Positions 34,775 through 45,448 are shown, counted from the first letter of the stretch. The stretch: 64,000 nt of DNA from CANLBN01 sp034111645 (GCA_034111645.1 JAWUWW010000003.1:1-64000), one strand, 5' to 3'. The notes: a model not told the origin generated them from the sequence alone. Program-made: numbers and translations.

Positions 34775-35647
34775 CTACCAGCCAGTAACTTCTTTTAGAG
34801 CACTACCAATATCGGCAAGACTACGAACGGTTTTAACACCAGCATCTTCTAATGCCGCAAATTTTTCATCTGCGGTGCCTTTACCACCAGATATAATAGC
34901 GCCTGCATGACCCATACGTTTTCCTGCAGGAGCTGTTACGCCTGCAATGTAAGACACAACTGGCTTTGTCACATTTGCTTTAATGTAGGCTGCTGCTTCT
35001 TCTTCAGCAGTACCACCAATCTCACCAATCATTACAATAGCTTCGGTTGCTGGATCTGCCTGAAACAAAGCTAAAATATCAATAAAGTTTGATCCAGGAA
35101 TAGGATCACCACCAATACCTACACAAGTCGACTGACCAAAACCATAATCAGTTGTTTGCTTTACGGCCTCATAGGTTAGTGTACCTGAACGAGAAACAAC
35201 GCCAACTTTACCGGGCAAATGTATATGTCCTGGCATAATGCCAATTTTACATTCTCCTGGGGTAATAACACCTGGACAGTTTGGCCCAATCATACGTACG
35301 CCTTTTTTATCGACGTACTCTTTTACTACCAACATATCGAGTGTTGGAATACCTTCGGTTATTGTAATAATTAATTCAATACCGGCATCAGCCGCTTCAA
35401 TAATTGAATCTTTACAAAAAGCTGCCGGAACATAAATAACAGTCGCAGTTGCGCCGGTTGCAGCAACCGCTTCTTTGACTGTATTAAATACTGGCAAGCC
35501 AAGATGAGTCGTACCACCTTTACCTGGTGTGACTCCACCAACCATTTGAGTACCGTATTCGATCGCTTGCTCAGAGTGAAAAGTACCATTAGAACCGGTA
35601 AAGCCCTGACAAATTACTTTAGTATTTTTATCGATTAAAATAGACAT
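34775..35647 (-). CDS. sucD: succinyl-CoA synthetase alpha subunit
   Basis: Alpha subunit (290 residues) of the enzyme that turns succinyl-CoA into succinate while making ATP or GTP. CoA-binding GFTGSNGTFHSEQAI (16-30), the PNCPGVITPGECKIGIMPGH block and phosphohistidine His in GHAGAIISGGKGTADEK are all present. It shares one base with the sucC stop. sdhC follows after 65 bp. Confidence 0.97.
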   Translation of the reverse strand: MSILIDKNTKVICQGFTGSNGTFHSEQAIEYGTQMVGGVTPGKGGTTHLGLPVFNTVKEAVAATGATATVIYVPAAFCKDSIIEAADAGIELIITITEGIPTLDMLVVKEYVDKKGVRMIGPNCPGVITPGECKIGIMPGHIHLPGKVGVVSRSGTLTYEAVKQTTDYGFGQSTCVGIGGDPIPGSNFIDILALFQADPATEAIVMIGEIGGTAEEEAAAYIKANVTKPVVSYIAGVTAPAGKRMGHAGAIISGGKGTADEKFAALEDAGVKTVRSLADIGSALKEVTGW

Positions 35648-36813
35648 TATTTGCCCTCCGCAGCAGCAACAACTTTTTGTGCTGCGTCCGTTAATGATGA
35701 AGCACTCACTAGGTTCAATGAACTCGCATCTAATAATTTTTTACCTGCTTCCGCGTTAGTACCTTCTAGACGCACAACAACCGGCACCTGAACACCAACC
35801 TCTGCTACAGCGCCAATAATACCCTCGGCAATCATATCGCAACGTACGATACCTCCAAAAATATTGACTAACACGGCTTTCACATTGGGGTCAGATAAAA
35901 TTAATTTGAATGCTTCAATAACGCGCTCTTTAGTGGCACCACCACCAACATCTAAGAAGTTAGCTGGCTTACCGCCATGTATATTAACTATATCCATGGT
36001 GCCCATTGCAAGGCCAGCGCCATTAACCATACAACCAACATTACCATCTAATGCAACATAATTAAGTTCAAACGATGCAGCATGTGCTTCACGTTCATCT
36101 TCCTGTGATGGATCATGCATTTCACGAATTTTTGGCTGACGATAAAGTGCATTACCATCGATATTAATTTTACCATCTAGGCAATGAAGATTGCCCTCGG
36201 CAGTAATCACAAGGGGGTTAATTTCTAATAAAGCAAAATCAAAATCCTCAAACATTTTAGCAAGACCTAAAAATATTTTAGTGAATTGTTTTACTTGTAA
36301 TGGATTTAAACCCAACTTAAATGCCAGCTCACGACCTTGATAAGGTTGAGGGCCGACCAAGGGATCGATACTCACTTTTAAAATTTTCTCTGGTGTTTCT
36401 TCTGCTACTTTTTCAATTTCGACACCACCTTCAGTTGATGCCATAAAAACGATACTACGAGTTGCGCGATCGACGACTGCACCAAGATATAACTCTTGAT
36501 CGATATCAGTACATGTCTCAACAAGAATTCGGCTTACTGGCTGACCGTGCTCATCAGTTTGATAGGTTACTAGCTTTTTGCCTAACCATTTTTCGGCAAA
36601 TGCGCGAACTTCTTCTTTTGATTCAACAAGTTTGACACCACCTGCCTTACCACGACCACCTGCGTGAACCTGAGCTTTTACCACCCATTTATCACCCCCT
36701 ATAGTATCAGTTGCCGCTACTGCTTCTTCAACCGTAGCTGCTGCAACACCAAGTGAAACAGGCAGATTGTATTCAGCAAATAATTGTTTTGCTTGGTACT
36801 CATGCAAATTCAT
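35647..36813 (-). CDS. sucC: succinyl-CoA synthetase beta subunit
   Basis: ATP-grasp subunit of 388 residues. MNLHEYQAKQLFAEYNLPVS, VKAQVHAGGRGKAGGVKLV (about 45-63) and FDFALLEINPLVIT are typical, and VNIFGGIVRCDMIAEGI ends the CoA-ligase domain. It follows lpd by 99 bp and is coupled to sucD. Confidence 0.97.
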   Translation of the reverse strand: MNLHEYQAKQLFAEYNLPVSLGVAAATVEEAVAATDTIGGDKWVVKAQVHAGGRGKAGGVKLVESKEEVRAFAEKWLGKKLVTYQTDEHGQPVSRILVETCTDIDQELYLGAVVDRATRSIVFMASTEGGVEIEKVAEETPEKILKVSIDPLVGPQPYQGRELAFKLGLNPLQVKQFTKIFLGLAKMFEDFDFALLEINPLVITAEGNLHCLDGKINIDGNALYRQPKIREMHDPSQEDEREAHAASFELNYVALDGNVGCMVNGAGLAMGTMDIVNIHGGKPANFLDVGGGATKERVIEAFKLILSDPNVKAVLVNIFGGIVRCDMIAEGIIGAVAEVGVQVPVVVRLEGTNAEAGKKLLDASSLNLVSASSLTDAAQKVVAAAEGK

Positions 36814-36912
36814 AATATCTTCCGTTTTTAGTTTTCTTTTATTAAATGTTAATCAGAAAAATCATTAAATAATAAATTAATATTTTTAAAATCACTTTCT
36901 ACTTATTGTTAA

Positions 36913-38367
36913 TTATTTTCTTTTTCGATTTGGCATATGGATAGCATGACCATTGACAGCTAATGCAGCTTCTTTAACTGCTTCAGAGAAAGTAGGATGA
37001 CCAAACACTGTCATGCCAATATCTTCTGCAGTTGCACCAAACTCCATGGCAATAGCGATTTGCTGAACAAGATCTGAAGCACTTGGGCCAACAATATGAC
37101 AACCTAGGATTCTATCTGTTTTTGCATGAGAAATTATTTTTACCATGCCGTCCTGGCTATCTGCTGCAACTGCGCGACCTACTGCTAAGAAAGGAAAGGT
37201 ACCTACTTTATATTCTTCGCCTGCAGATTTTAATTGCTCTTCTGTTTGACCTACCGAGGCGACTTCTGGATAGGTGTATATAACGTTTGGCACAACGTCA
37301 TAATTCATCATGGCTTTTTGACCGGCAATGCGCTCGGCAACAATAACGCCCTCTTCTGAGGCTTTGTGCGCAAGCATTGGTCCGCGAACAATATCACCCA
37401 CAGCCCAGACACCAGGAACATTAGTTGAACAGTTTTCGTCAACAAAGATAGAACCGCGCTCATCTAATTCAATGCCGCAATCTTCTGCCAATAAACCTTC
37501 GGTGTATGCACGTCGACCCACGCAAACAATTAATTTATCGAATGTTTGGGTTTGTTCTTTGCCGTCTTTATCTAAGTATGTAACTTCAACTTTTTTACCC
37601 TTAATTTTAGTCCTTGTCACACGACAGCTGAGTCGAATATCTAGACCTTGCTTTCTAAATATTTTTTCAGATTCTTTGGCTATTTGTTGATCCATAACAG
37701 ACAAAAATGTATCCATCGCCTCAAGACAAACTACCTCAGAACCTAGGCGACACCAAACACTTCCGAGCTCTAAACCAATGACGCCGGCTCCAATCACTCC
37801 AAGAGTTTTGGGGACTTCGCTAAATTCTAATGCTCCAGTAGAATCGACAATAATTTTATTATCTTTTGGATCAACAGGTGCCACAGGAATATTAATGGGC
37901 ACCGAACCCGAGGCAAGAATAACATTAGCGGCTTCATAAACAGTGACTTCACCGCTATTAGTGGTTACTTCAACTTTTTTCCCTGCTAATAATTTACCTT
38001 TACCTGTGATTGATGTGACCTTGTTGGCTTTAAACAAACCACCAATACCACCAGACATCTGTGCAACTACCTGATCTTTACGCTCAAGCATTTTTGGTAC
38101 ATCAATAGCTAATTTACCCGTACTAATACCATGTTTTTTAAAATCTTCGTGGGCATCGTGATATTTATGTGAGCTATCTAACAGTGCTTTTGAAGGGATA
38201 CAGCCAATGTTCAAGCAAGTACCACCGTTAACGACTTTTTTACCGTCTTCACTGACCCATTTTTCAATACAGGCTGTTTTTAAACCTAATTGTGCTGCTC
38301 GGATGGCTGCTACATAACCACCGGGGCCAGAGCCGATGACGATTACATCGTATTTGTTATCAGACAT
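36913..38367 (-). CDS. lpd: dihydrolipoamide dehydrogenase
   Basis: E3 flavoprotein that reoxidises lipoamide of 2-oxoglutarate dehydrogenase. Residues: FAD loop VIGSGPGGYVAAIRAAQLG, redox disulfide GGTCLNIGCIPSKALL, NAD domain GVIGAGVIGLELGSVW and the catalytic His in VFGHPTFSEAVKEA. I took the ATG at 38367 (MSDNKYD) over an in-frame start at 38400. Placing lpd between sucB and sucC, as in Pseudomonas, suggests it is dedicated to this complex. Confidence 0.95.
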   Translation of the reverse strand: MSDNKYDVIVIGSGPGGYVAAIRAAQLGLKTACIEKWVSEDGKKVVNGGTCLNIGCIPSKALLDSSHKYHDAHEDFKKHGISTGKLAIDVPKMLERKDQVVAQMSGGIGGLFKANKVTSITGKGKLLAGKKVEVTTNSGEVTVYEAANVILASGSVPINIPVAPVDPKDNKIIVDSTGALEFSEVPKTLGVIGAGVIGLELGSVWCRLGSEVVCLEAMDTFLSVMDQQIAKESEKIFRKQGLDIRLSCRVTRTKIKGKKVEVTYLDKDGKEQTQTFDKLIVCVGRRAYTEGLLAEDCGIELDERGSIFVDENCSTNVPGVWAVGDIVRGPMLAHKASEEGVIVAERIAGQKAMMNYDVVPNVIYTYPEVASVGQTEEQLKSAGEEYKVGTFPFLAVGRAVAADSQDGMVKIISHAKTDRILGCHIVGPSASDLVQQIAIAMEFGATAEDIGMTVFGHPTFSEAVKEAALAVNGHAIHMPNRKRK

Positions 38368-38464
38368 AATAAATTTCCAAATTAATTTCAAATATATCAA
38401 TCTATCTGAGAATAAATAGTCTCACTTAAATTGAGTTATAGTTTTCTACTCGCTATTTTAACGC

Positions 38465-39685
38465 TTATATGTCCAATAAAATGCGAGCGGGATCTTCTAA
38501 TAAATCTTTAATGGCAACCAGAAATTGTACCGCTTCTTTACCATCAACTAAACGGTGGTCATAAGAAAGAGCTAAATACATGATTGGTTGAATCACAACC
38601 TGACCATTAACCGCCATGGGACGATCTTGAATTTTATGCATCCCCAAAATAGCAGTTTGTGGTGGGTTTAAAATTGGCGTTGACAATAATGAGCCGAACA
38701 CACCCCCATTAGTAATAGTGAAGGTACCACCCGTCATTTCGTCAATGCCAAGTTTACCATCGCGTGCGCGCATACCAAAATCTCTAATACCTGACTCTAC
38801 ATCAGCAAGGCCCATATTTTCCGCATTGCGAAGTACAGGAACAACAAGACCTTTATCGGTCGATACGGCAACACTAATGTCTTGATAGCCGTGATAGACA
38901 ACATCATCGCCATCAATAGAGGCATTAACGGCCGGATAGCGCTTTAGTGCTTCAACAGCTGCTTTAACAAAAAAGCCCATGAAACCTAGGCGTGTTCCAT
39001 TATGTGCTTTTTCAAATTGATCTTTATATTTTTTTCGAAGCGTCATTACCGGCTCCATATTAACTTCGTTAAACGTTGTTAACATGGCAGTTGAAGATGT
39101 AGCTTGTAGCAATCGTTGAGCAATAAGCTTGCGTAAACGTGTCATCGGCACACGTTTCTCAACACGTCCACCTTGATTTGCTAGAGTAAGTGGTGCACTA
39201 GCTACTTTAGCTTGAGTTGGCGACGCGGCCGCTGCTGGCTTATTTGTTGAGGCTGTTTCGACATCTTCTTTAGTAATCAAGCCGCCTTTGCCAGTACCGC
39301 TAATAGTACTTAAATTTAAGCCTTTTTCAGCCGCTAACTTGCGCGCTGATGGGCTGGCAACTGAATCGACAGATGCTGCAGGTACAGAATCATTTGACGG
39401 TTCAGAAGATGATGCACTAGCTGGAGTCGGAGCTGAAGCCGCAGAAGCACCTTCAAGAATACTCGCAATTACCTCACCACTAAGTACTATATCGCCTTCG
39501 GGTTTGATAATATCGCCCATTACACCATCTGCAGGTGCGACTACTTCAAGCACTACCTTATCTGTCTCGATTTCAACGATCAATTCATCACGAGTAACGG
39601 CATCGCCTGCGGCTTTATGCCACGCTGCGATAGTCCCATCTTGGACTGATTCTGGAAATGTCGGTGCTTTGATTTCAATTGCCAT
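38465..39685 (-). CDS. sucB: 2-oxoglutarate dehydrogenase E2 (dihydrolipoyl succinyltransferase)
   Basis: Core of the 2-oxoglutarate dehydrogenase complex, 406 residues. One lipoyl domain (1-75) with the lipoylated Lys in IETDKVVLEV, an Ala/Ser/Pro linker, the E3-binding domain (SPSARKLAAEKGLNLSTISG), a second linker and the catalytic domain ending in SYDHRLVDGKEAVQFL with the active His and Asp. Between sucA and lpd in the usual order. Confidence 0.97.
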   Translation of the reverse strand: MAIEIKAPTFPESVQDGTIAAWHKAAGDAVTRDELIVEIETDKVVLEVVAPADGVMGDIIKPEGDIVLSGEVIASILEGASAASAPTPASASSSEPSNDSVPAASVDSVASPSARKLAAEKGLNLSTISGTGKGGLITKEDVETASTNKPAAAASPTQAKVASAPLTLANQGGRVEKRVPMTRLRKLIAQRLLQATSSTAMLTTFNEVNMEPVMTLRKKYKDQFEKAHNGTRLGFMGFFVKAAVEALKRYPAVNASIDGDDVVYHGYQDISVAVSTDKGLVVPVLRNAENMGLADVESGIRDFGMRARDGKLGIDEMTGGTFTITNGGVFGSLLSTPILNPPQTAILGMHKIQDRPMAVNGQVVIQPIMYLALSYDHRLVDGKEAVQFLVAIKDLLEDPARILLDI

Positions 39686-39780
39686 TCTTTTATATCCTTT
39701 AAGTTCTTTTAATAACGTTCAAATGAATGCTCATACCTATTTGAGGGACAAAAAATCCACTCTAAACTAGCGAAATCATT

Positions 39781-42618
39781 TTAACTGTTAATTTTTAATG
39801 CTTTATCAATAAATTTATGTTGCTGCTCAAGATGCAATGACATGTATCCACAGGCAGGGGCAGCTGAAGAAGCTCTTCCTACATAGCTTATGTTAATTTT
39901 TGGATATGTTTCTGCCAATGCAGCTTCTAGGCGATGCCTAATCTGAAACCAAGCACCCTGGTTTCTGGGCTCTTCTTGGCACCAAACTACTTCTTTTACT
40001 TTCTTAAATGGTCCTAAAGCTTCTAACAATTCTTCTTTAGGAAACGGATATAGCTGTTCAAGTCTAATCAACGCTACATCATCTTGCCCAGACTCCATTC
40101 TTGCCTCTAGCAAATGATAGTAGACCTTGCCACTGCAGATAACGACTTTTTTAGCTTTAGCAGGTTTGATTTCATTGTCGCCGATTACATTATGAAATTT
40201 ACCCTCGGCTAATTCTTCTATAGATGAGGTTGCAAGCTTATGTCGTAAGATCCATTTCGGACTCATTATAATTAACGGACGCCGCATCGGACGAATGACT
40301 TGTCGCCGCAAAATGTGAAAAATTTGAGCCGGTGTTGTAGGGATACAAATCTGTACATTATGTTCTGCACACATTTGCATAAAACGTTCGAGTCGAGCGG
40401 ATGAATGCTCTGGCCCCTGGCCTTCGTAACCATGAGGTAACAGCATCGTTAAACCACAAAGTCGTCCCCATTTGTGCTCGCCACTGGTAATAAACTGGTC
40501 AATAACAACTTGTGCACCATTGGCAAAATCACCAAATTGGGCTTCCCAAATAACAAGCGTATCTGGCTTAGTCGAGGCATATCCATATTCAAAAGCTAAA
40601 ACTGCTTCTTCAGACAACAATGAATCATACAAATGAAAGTTTCGCTGCCCTTCGAACAACTTAGCCAAAGGCATATAGCTGCTGCCGTCTTTTTGGTTAT
40701 GGATGACAGCGTGACGGTGCGAAAATGTCCCGCGTCCTACGTCTTGACCTGTAAGACGAATGCCTGCACCTTGATCTATCAAGGAAGCATAGGCTAAGGT
40801 CTCGGCCATACCCCAGTTAATGGGTAGCGAACCACTAGCCATTTTTACTCTATCTTCGTATATCTTTTGAACTTGACGCTGCACTTGAATACCATCAGGC
40901 ACTTCACAGCATTTATGGCCAAGCTCCTGAAGTCTCTGGAGGTCAAAACTAGTGTCAGCGGCAACGGTCCAATCATGATTAAGATAAGGCATCCAATCGA
41001 CAAATAATGTTTTATCGGGCTCACTGACTAAGCCATCGGCAACATTATCACCGCGATCGAGCGCGGCACGATAATCCTGAATTAGTGCTGCGTCGTCCTC
41101 TGCACTTATAACACCTTCACTAATTAATTTTTGAGAATAAAGTGTTCGTGTCGTTTTCTGTTTTTTGATCGCTTGATACATCACTGGCTGAGTCGACGAT
41201 GGCTCGTCAGTCTCATTGTGTCCGCGACGCCTATAACAGACTAAATCAATAACAACGTCTTTTTTGAACTCATGACGATAATCCATTGCCAATTGCGTAA
41301 CAAACAACACCGCCTCTGGGTCATCACCGTTAACATGAAAAACAGGGGCGCCAACAAATTTAGCCACGTCTGTACAATAAGGTGTGGAGCGAGCATCTTC
41401 TGGATGACTCGTGGTAAAACCAACTTGGTTATTGATAACAATATGAATAGAGCCGCCAGTTTTATAAGCGCGAGTCTGAGACATCTGAAGAAGCTCAAAT
41501 ACAACCCCTTGACCAGAAAATGCAGCATCACCATGAATGTTGATAGGGACAACGAGGTTACCTGTTTTATCATGGCGACGATCCTGACGCGCACGCACAG
41601 ATCCCACCACAACAGGTGCAGCTATTTCTAGGTGAGAAGGATTAAAAGCCATCGCAATATGAACTTCACCACCTGGGGTCATCACATTTGATGAAAAACC
41701 TTGGTGGTATTTAACATCTCCCGAGGTGTCGATAACTTTCTTGCCTTCGAATTCGGCAAATAAGTCAGATGGTTTTTTACCAAATATATTAATCAAGGTG
41801 TTTAAGCGGCCACGGTGAGCCATACCTAGAACAATTTCTTTAGCACCATAACTACCCGCTCGCTTGATAAGACCGTCTAGAAGAGGAATCAAGCTCTCTG
41901 CGCCCTCCAGCCCAAAACGCTTAGTACCTGGATATTTACTATCTAAATGCTTTTCTAAACCTTCAGCAGCGCTTAAACGCTGATGGATACGTAATTTGTC
42001 TTCTTTTGAAAAATTTGGCTTCGAGCGTGCACTCTCAAGACGTTGTTGAAGCCATTTAAATTCCTCGGCATCGCTAATGTGCAATAACTCTGCACCGATG
42101 TTACCGCAATAAGTCGCTTCTAAATCAGCAATAATATCTTTAAGTGGTGCTTGATCGTAACCAAAATATAAATTGCTTGTATTAAAAGTCAAATCAAGTT
42201 CAGCTGGCGTAAGACCATGGTAGTAAAGCTTTAAATAATCGCCAGAATTTCGCTTAAACAAACCCAGCGGATTGAGCGTCGCCTTTGTATGCCCGCGTGA
42301 TCGATAAGCTTGGATTAGCTGTGCAACGTTGATTTGTTTTTGATCGTGATCGGCCGCTAAAGCGTGAGCAGGAATATTAGATGCGCCATTAGCTGGACGA
42401 TATTTGGCTAACAATCTAAATTGTTCTTGAACCGCCGAGTGAGGCGTGTCTTGAGCGCTTGAACCATTTATGCGTGGTAGTTGGTCGAAATATTCTCGCC
42501 ACTCGTGCGGAATAACACTTGGGTCATGTAGGTAATTATCGTAAAGTTCTTCTACATACACTGCGTTACCGCCTGATATGTGCGCGGTACTCCACAGATG
42601 TTCCATACTATCTGGCAT
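39781..42618 (-). CDS. sucA: 2-oxoglutarate dehydrogenase E1
   Basis: Thiamine diphosphate dependent decarboxylase of 945 residues that starts the 2-oxoglutarate dehydrogenase reaction. Features: the E2-contacting N-terminus (YVEELYDNYLHDPSVIPHEW), VLGMAHRGRLNTLINIFGK, the ThDP motif region with GDAAFSGQGVVFELLQMSQT, and the C-terminal transketolase-like domain (GHGYEGQGPEHSSARLERF in a form starting LLPHGYEG). Length is normal. A 346-bp gap to sdhB suggests that sucA may also have its own promoter. Confidence 0.97.
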   Translation of the reverse strand: MPDSMEHLWSTAHISGGNAVYVEELYDNYLHDPSVIPHEWREYFDQLPRINGSSAQDTPHSAVQEQFRLLAKYRPANGASNIPAHALAADHDQKQINVAQLIQAYRSRGHTKATLNPLGLFKRNSGDYLKLYYHGLTPAELDLTFNTSNLYFGYDQAPLKDIIADLEATYCGNIGAELLHISDAEEFKWLQQRLESARSKPNFSKEDKLRIHQRLSAAEGLEKHLDSKYPGTKRFGLEGAESLIPLLDGLIKRAGSYGAKEIVLGMAHRGRLNTLINIFGKKPSDLFAEFEGKKVIDTSGDVKYHQGFSSNVMTPGGEVHIAMAFNPSHLEIAAPVVVGSVRARQDRRHDKTGNLVVPINIHGDAAFSGQGVVFELLQMSQTRAYKTGGSIHIVINNQVGFTTSHPEDARSTPYCTDVAKFVGAPVFHVNGDDPEAVLFVTQLAMDYRHEFKKDVVIDLVCYRRRGHNETDEPSSTQPVMYQAIKKQKTTRTLYSQKLISEGVISAEDDAALIQDYRAALDRGDNVADGLVSEPDKTLFVDWMPYLNHDWTVAADTSFDLQRLQELGHKCCEVPDGIQVQRQVQKIYEDRVKMASGSLPINWGMAETLAYASLIDQGAGIRLTGQDVGRGTFSHRHAVIHNQKDGSSYMPLAKLFEGQRNFHLYDSLLSEEAVLAFEYGYASTKPDTLVIWEAQFGDFANGAQVVIDQFITSGEHKWGRLCGLTMLLPHGYEGQGPEHSSARLERFMQMCAEHNVQICIPTTPAQIFHILRRQVIRPMRRPLIIMSPKWILRHKLATSSIEELAEGKFHNVIGDNEIKPAKAKKVVICSGKVYYHLLEARMESGQDDVALIRLEQLYPFPKEELLEALGPFKKVKEVVWCQEEPRNQGAWFQIRHRLEAALAETYPKINISYVGRASSAAPACGYMSLHLEQQHKFIDKALKINS

Positions 42619-42964
42619 GGACTATTCTCTCTGTTGTTAAGTGATAAATATAACCTAGTGTTTTTTTAGAATCTTAAATTGTGGTTAAACAATCTTTGTA
42701 AGAGCCCACAAAAAATCTAAAGTTGTCTTTGTGAACTAATAGAATAGACCAAAAAACACATAAGCGCCTTTTTACACAGCCATTTTAAAAGGGACGCCGC
42801 CTAAAAACAACAGCAAGAATAATTAGGCTTAATATTACTCTTTATTTTAAAATATATGATCAAAGCAGCAACTCTAATCTAAACACTTAACACCTATCCC
42901 CCAAGTTTATTTTTGGTGTTTCATGCAACAAAAAATAAGCGAGAGGGATAGAAATAAACCCCTA
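42619..42964. other. sdhB-sucA intergenic region
   Basis: 346 bp without a gene. AT-rich and, on the - strand, upstream of sucA. A promoter for sucABCD-lpd-sdhCD is expected here if the cluster is split into two transcripts. No clear terminator or named site was recognised. Confidence 0.35.
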
Positions 42965-43663
42965 CTATTGTGATAGCAGCATTGTGCGAATGTGTCCAAT
43001 CGCCTTAGTAGGATTCAAGCCTTTTGGGCATACCGACACACAATTCATAATACCTTGACAACGAAACACACTGAATGGGTCACTCAGGTTTTCAAGTCGC
43101 TTTGCGTTTGCTGTATCGCGGCTATCGGCTAAAAAACGATAAGATTGAAGCAGCCCTGCAGGCCCAATAAATTTTTCTGGATTCCACCAGAAAGAAGGGC
43201 AGCTAGTTGAGCAACAAGCACATAAAATGCACTCATATAGACCATCAAGCTTTTCACGCTCTGCTGGTGATTGTAGGCGCTCTCTGCCCGGTGCAGGTAA
43301 ATCAGTTTGCAAATAGGGCTCAATTTTACGATATTGATCATAGAATTGTGCCATATCGATAACAAGATCTCTGATCACTGGCAAACCCGGCAATGGCCTT
43401 AATACTAGCTTATTATTTTTAACCGTTTCCGATAATTGGGTAATGCACGCAAGGCCATTTTTACCATTAATATTCATGCCATCAGAGCCGCACACGCCTT
43501 CTCGGCATGAGCGACGATAGGACAAACTATTATCTTCGACTTTGAGCATCTCTAATACATCAAGAACCATAATATCGCGCCCTTTTGTATCCACTTTATA
43601 GGATTGCATGTAAGGCTCTTTATCGGTTTCAGGATTATAACGATAGACTTCTACATTTAACAT
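42965..43663 (-). CDS. sdhB: succinate dehydrogenase iron-sulfur subunit
   Basis: Electron-carrying subunit of complex II, 232 residues. The [2Fe-2S] site is CREGVCGSDGMNINGKNGLA plus the following Cys. The [4Fe-4S] and [3Fe-4S] sites come from CILCACCSTSCPSFWW and CQGIMNCVSVCPKGLNPTKA. All cluster cysteines are present, so the electron path to the quinone site is complete even though heme is not expected. 15 bp after sdhA. Confidence 0.97.
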   Translation of the reverse strand: MLNVEVYRYNPETDKEPYMQSYKVDTKGRDIMVLDVLEMLKVEDNSLSYRRSCREGVCGSDGMNINGKNGLACITQLSETVKNNKLVLRPLPGLPVIRDLVIDMAQFYDQYRKIEPYLQTDLPAPGRERLQSPAEREKLDGLYECILCACCSTSCPSFWWNPEKFIGPAGLLQSYRFLADSRDTANAKRLENLSDPFSVFRCQGIMNCVSVCPKGLNPTKAIGHIRTMLLSQ

Positions 43664-43678
43664 TTGTAATCTCTCCGA

Positions 43679-45448
43679 TTAATAAGTACGAGTCATGGGT
43701 TCAAAAGTGTCGACCGTTACCGGCTTAAAGTTTACAACGCGCTTAGTGACACTCTGATCTTCTGGAAAATATAAAGAATGGCATAACCAGTTTTTATCAT
43801 CACGCTCTTGGAAATCATCGCGCGCATGTGCACCGCGAGTTTCTTTACGAACTTCTGCCGGAATAGCAGTTGCTTCAGCAACCTCAAGCAAGTTTTGCAG
43901 CTCAAGCGCCTCTATACGGGCCGTGTTGAAGGCATTACTTTTGTCTTCAAAGGTAACATTCTTAATACGCTCGCGCAGGTCTTTTAACTTTACAATGCCT
44001 TCTTGCATAAAATCACCGCGACGGAATACGCCAAAATGATTTTGCATAACCTGCTGTAACTCTTTTCGTAGAGCAGTAGCAGATTCACCACCGGTATTAG
44101 CATTTAATCCATTGAGGCGAGACATAGCTTTCTCGATATCGCTCTCAGATGCATCGCGGTGCTCGATACCCTGCTTTAAAGCTTTCTCGATAAATAGACC
44201 AGAAGCTCGTCCAAATACCACTAAATCAAGCAAGGAGTTACCACCTAAACGGTTAGCACCGTGCACCGATACACAAGCTGCTTCACCACAGGCATAAAAA
44301 CCTTCGATTACTTTGTCTTTACCATTGACCTGAGTGAGCGCTTGACCATCAACATTTGTTGGTATACCTCCCATCATATAGTGACAAGTAGGCACTACTG
44401 GGATGGGCTCCTTAACAGGATCAACACCCGCAAACGTACGCGACAACTCCAAAATACCGGGTAGACGTGCGTTGAGTGTTGCCTCACCAAGGTGATCCAA
44501 CTTCAGCATCACATGGTCGCCATTTTCGCCACAACCACGACCCTCTAGCATTTCCAAAACCATTGATCTCGCTACCACATCTCGACCAGCGAGATCTTTT
44601 GCGTTGGGCGCATATCGCTCCATAAAACGCTCGCCATCTTTATTAATAAGATAGCCACCTTCGCCACGACAACCTTCAGTAACAAGGGTTCCTGCGCCGG
44701 GAATACCGGTTGGGTGAAACTGCCACATTTCCATGTCCTGCAATGGAAATCCAGCCCGTGACGCCATACCAATACCATCACCGGTATTAATGTGTGCATT
44801 AGTGGTTGAAGCATAAATACGGCCTGCTCCACCGGTAGCAAAAACAGTAGCTTTTGATTTGATATGAACAACTTCGCCATCTTCAATATTAATCGCAATA
44901 ACGCCCGTTACAACGCCATCTTGGTTTCTCACTAAATCTACCGCAAACCACTCGTTAAAGAAAACTGTGTTGCTTTTAACATTGCTTTGGTAAAGGGTAT
45001 GCAGTAAAGCATGTCCGGTGCGGTCAGCAGCAGCACATGTGCGAGCAGCTTGGCCTCCCTTACCGAAATCTTTAGACTGACCACCAAAAGGACGCTGATA
45101 TATACGGCCTTCTTCTGTACGTGAAAAAGGTAAGCCCATATGCTCAAGCTCAAAAATAGCCTCTGGTCCTACTGAACACATATATTCTATTGCATCCTGA
45201 TCACCGATATAATCAGAGCCTTTAACCGTATCGTACATATGCCAGCGCCAATCGTCGTTTTGATCAGAGCTTGCAATAGAACAGGTGATGCCACCTTGAG
45301 CAGATACTGTGTGAGAACGTGTTGGAAATACTTTTGTAATCACCGCGGTTTTGAATCCGGATTGTGCCATCTGCAATGCAGCCCGCATACCCGCGCCTCC
45401 ACCACCAATGACAATGCCATCAAAAGAAATGGTTCTTATAGATGTCAT
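43679..45448 (-). CDS. sdhA: succinate dehydrogenase flavoprotein subunit
   Basis: Catalytic subunit of 589 residues with covalently bound FAD. IGGGGAGMRAALQMAQSGF (14-32) binds FAD; the flavinylated His lies in TRSHTVSAQGG; HPTGIPGAGTLVTEGCRGEG and the HGANRLGGNSLLDLVVFGRA segment carry active-site residues. It is the first gene of the - strand cluster. The place upstream normally held by sdhCD is an 809-bp gene-free region. Confidence 0.97.
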   Translation of the reverse strand: MTSIRTISFDGIVIGGGGAGMRAALQMAQSGFKTAVITKVFPTRSHTVSAQGGITCSIASSDQNDDWRWHMYDTVKGSDYIGDQDAIEYMCSVGPEAIFELEHMGLPFSRTEEGRIYQRPFGGQSKDFGKGGQAARTCAAADRTGHALLHTLYQSNVKSNTVFFNEWFAVDLVRNQDGVVTGVIAINIEDGEVVHIKSKATVFATGGAGRIYASTTNAHINTGDGIGMASRAGFPLQDMEMWQFHPTGIPGAGTLVTEGCRGEGGYLINKDGERFMERYAPNAKDLAGRDVVARSMVLEMLEGRGCGENGDHVMLKLDHLGEATLNARLPGILELSRTFAGVDPVKEPIPVVPTCHYMMGGIPTNVDGQALTQVNGKDKVIEGFYACGEAACVSVHGANRLGGNSLLDLVVFGRASGLFIEKALKQGIEHRDASESDIEKAMSRLNGLNANTGGESATALRKELQQVMQNHFGVFRRGDFMQEGIVKLKDLRERIKNVTFEDKSNAFNTARIEALELQNLLEVAEATAIPAEVRKETRGAHARDDFQERDDKNWLCHSLYFPEDQSVTKRVVNFKPVTVDTFEPMTRTY

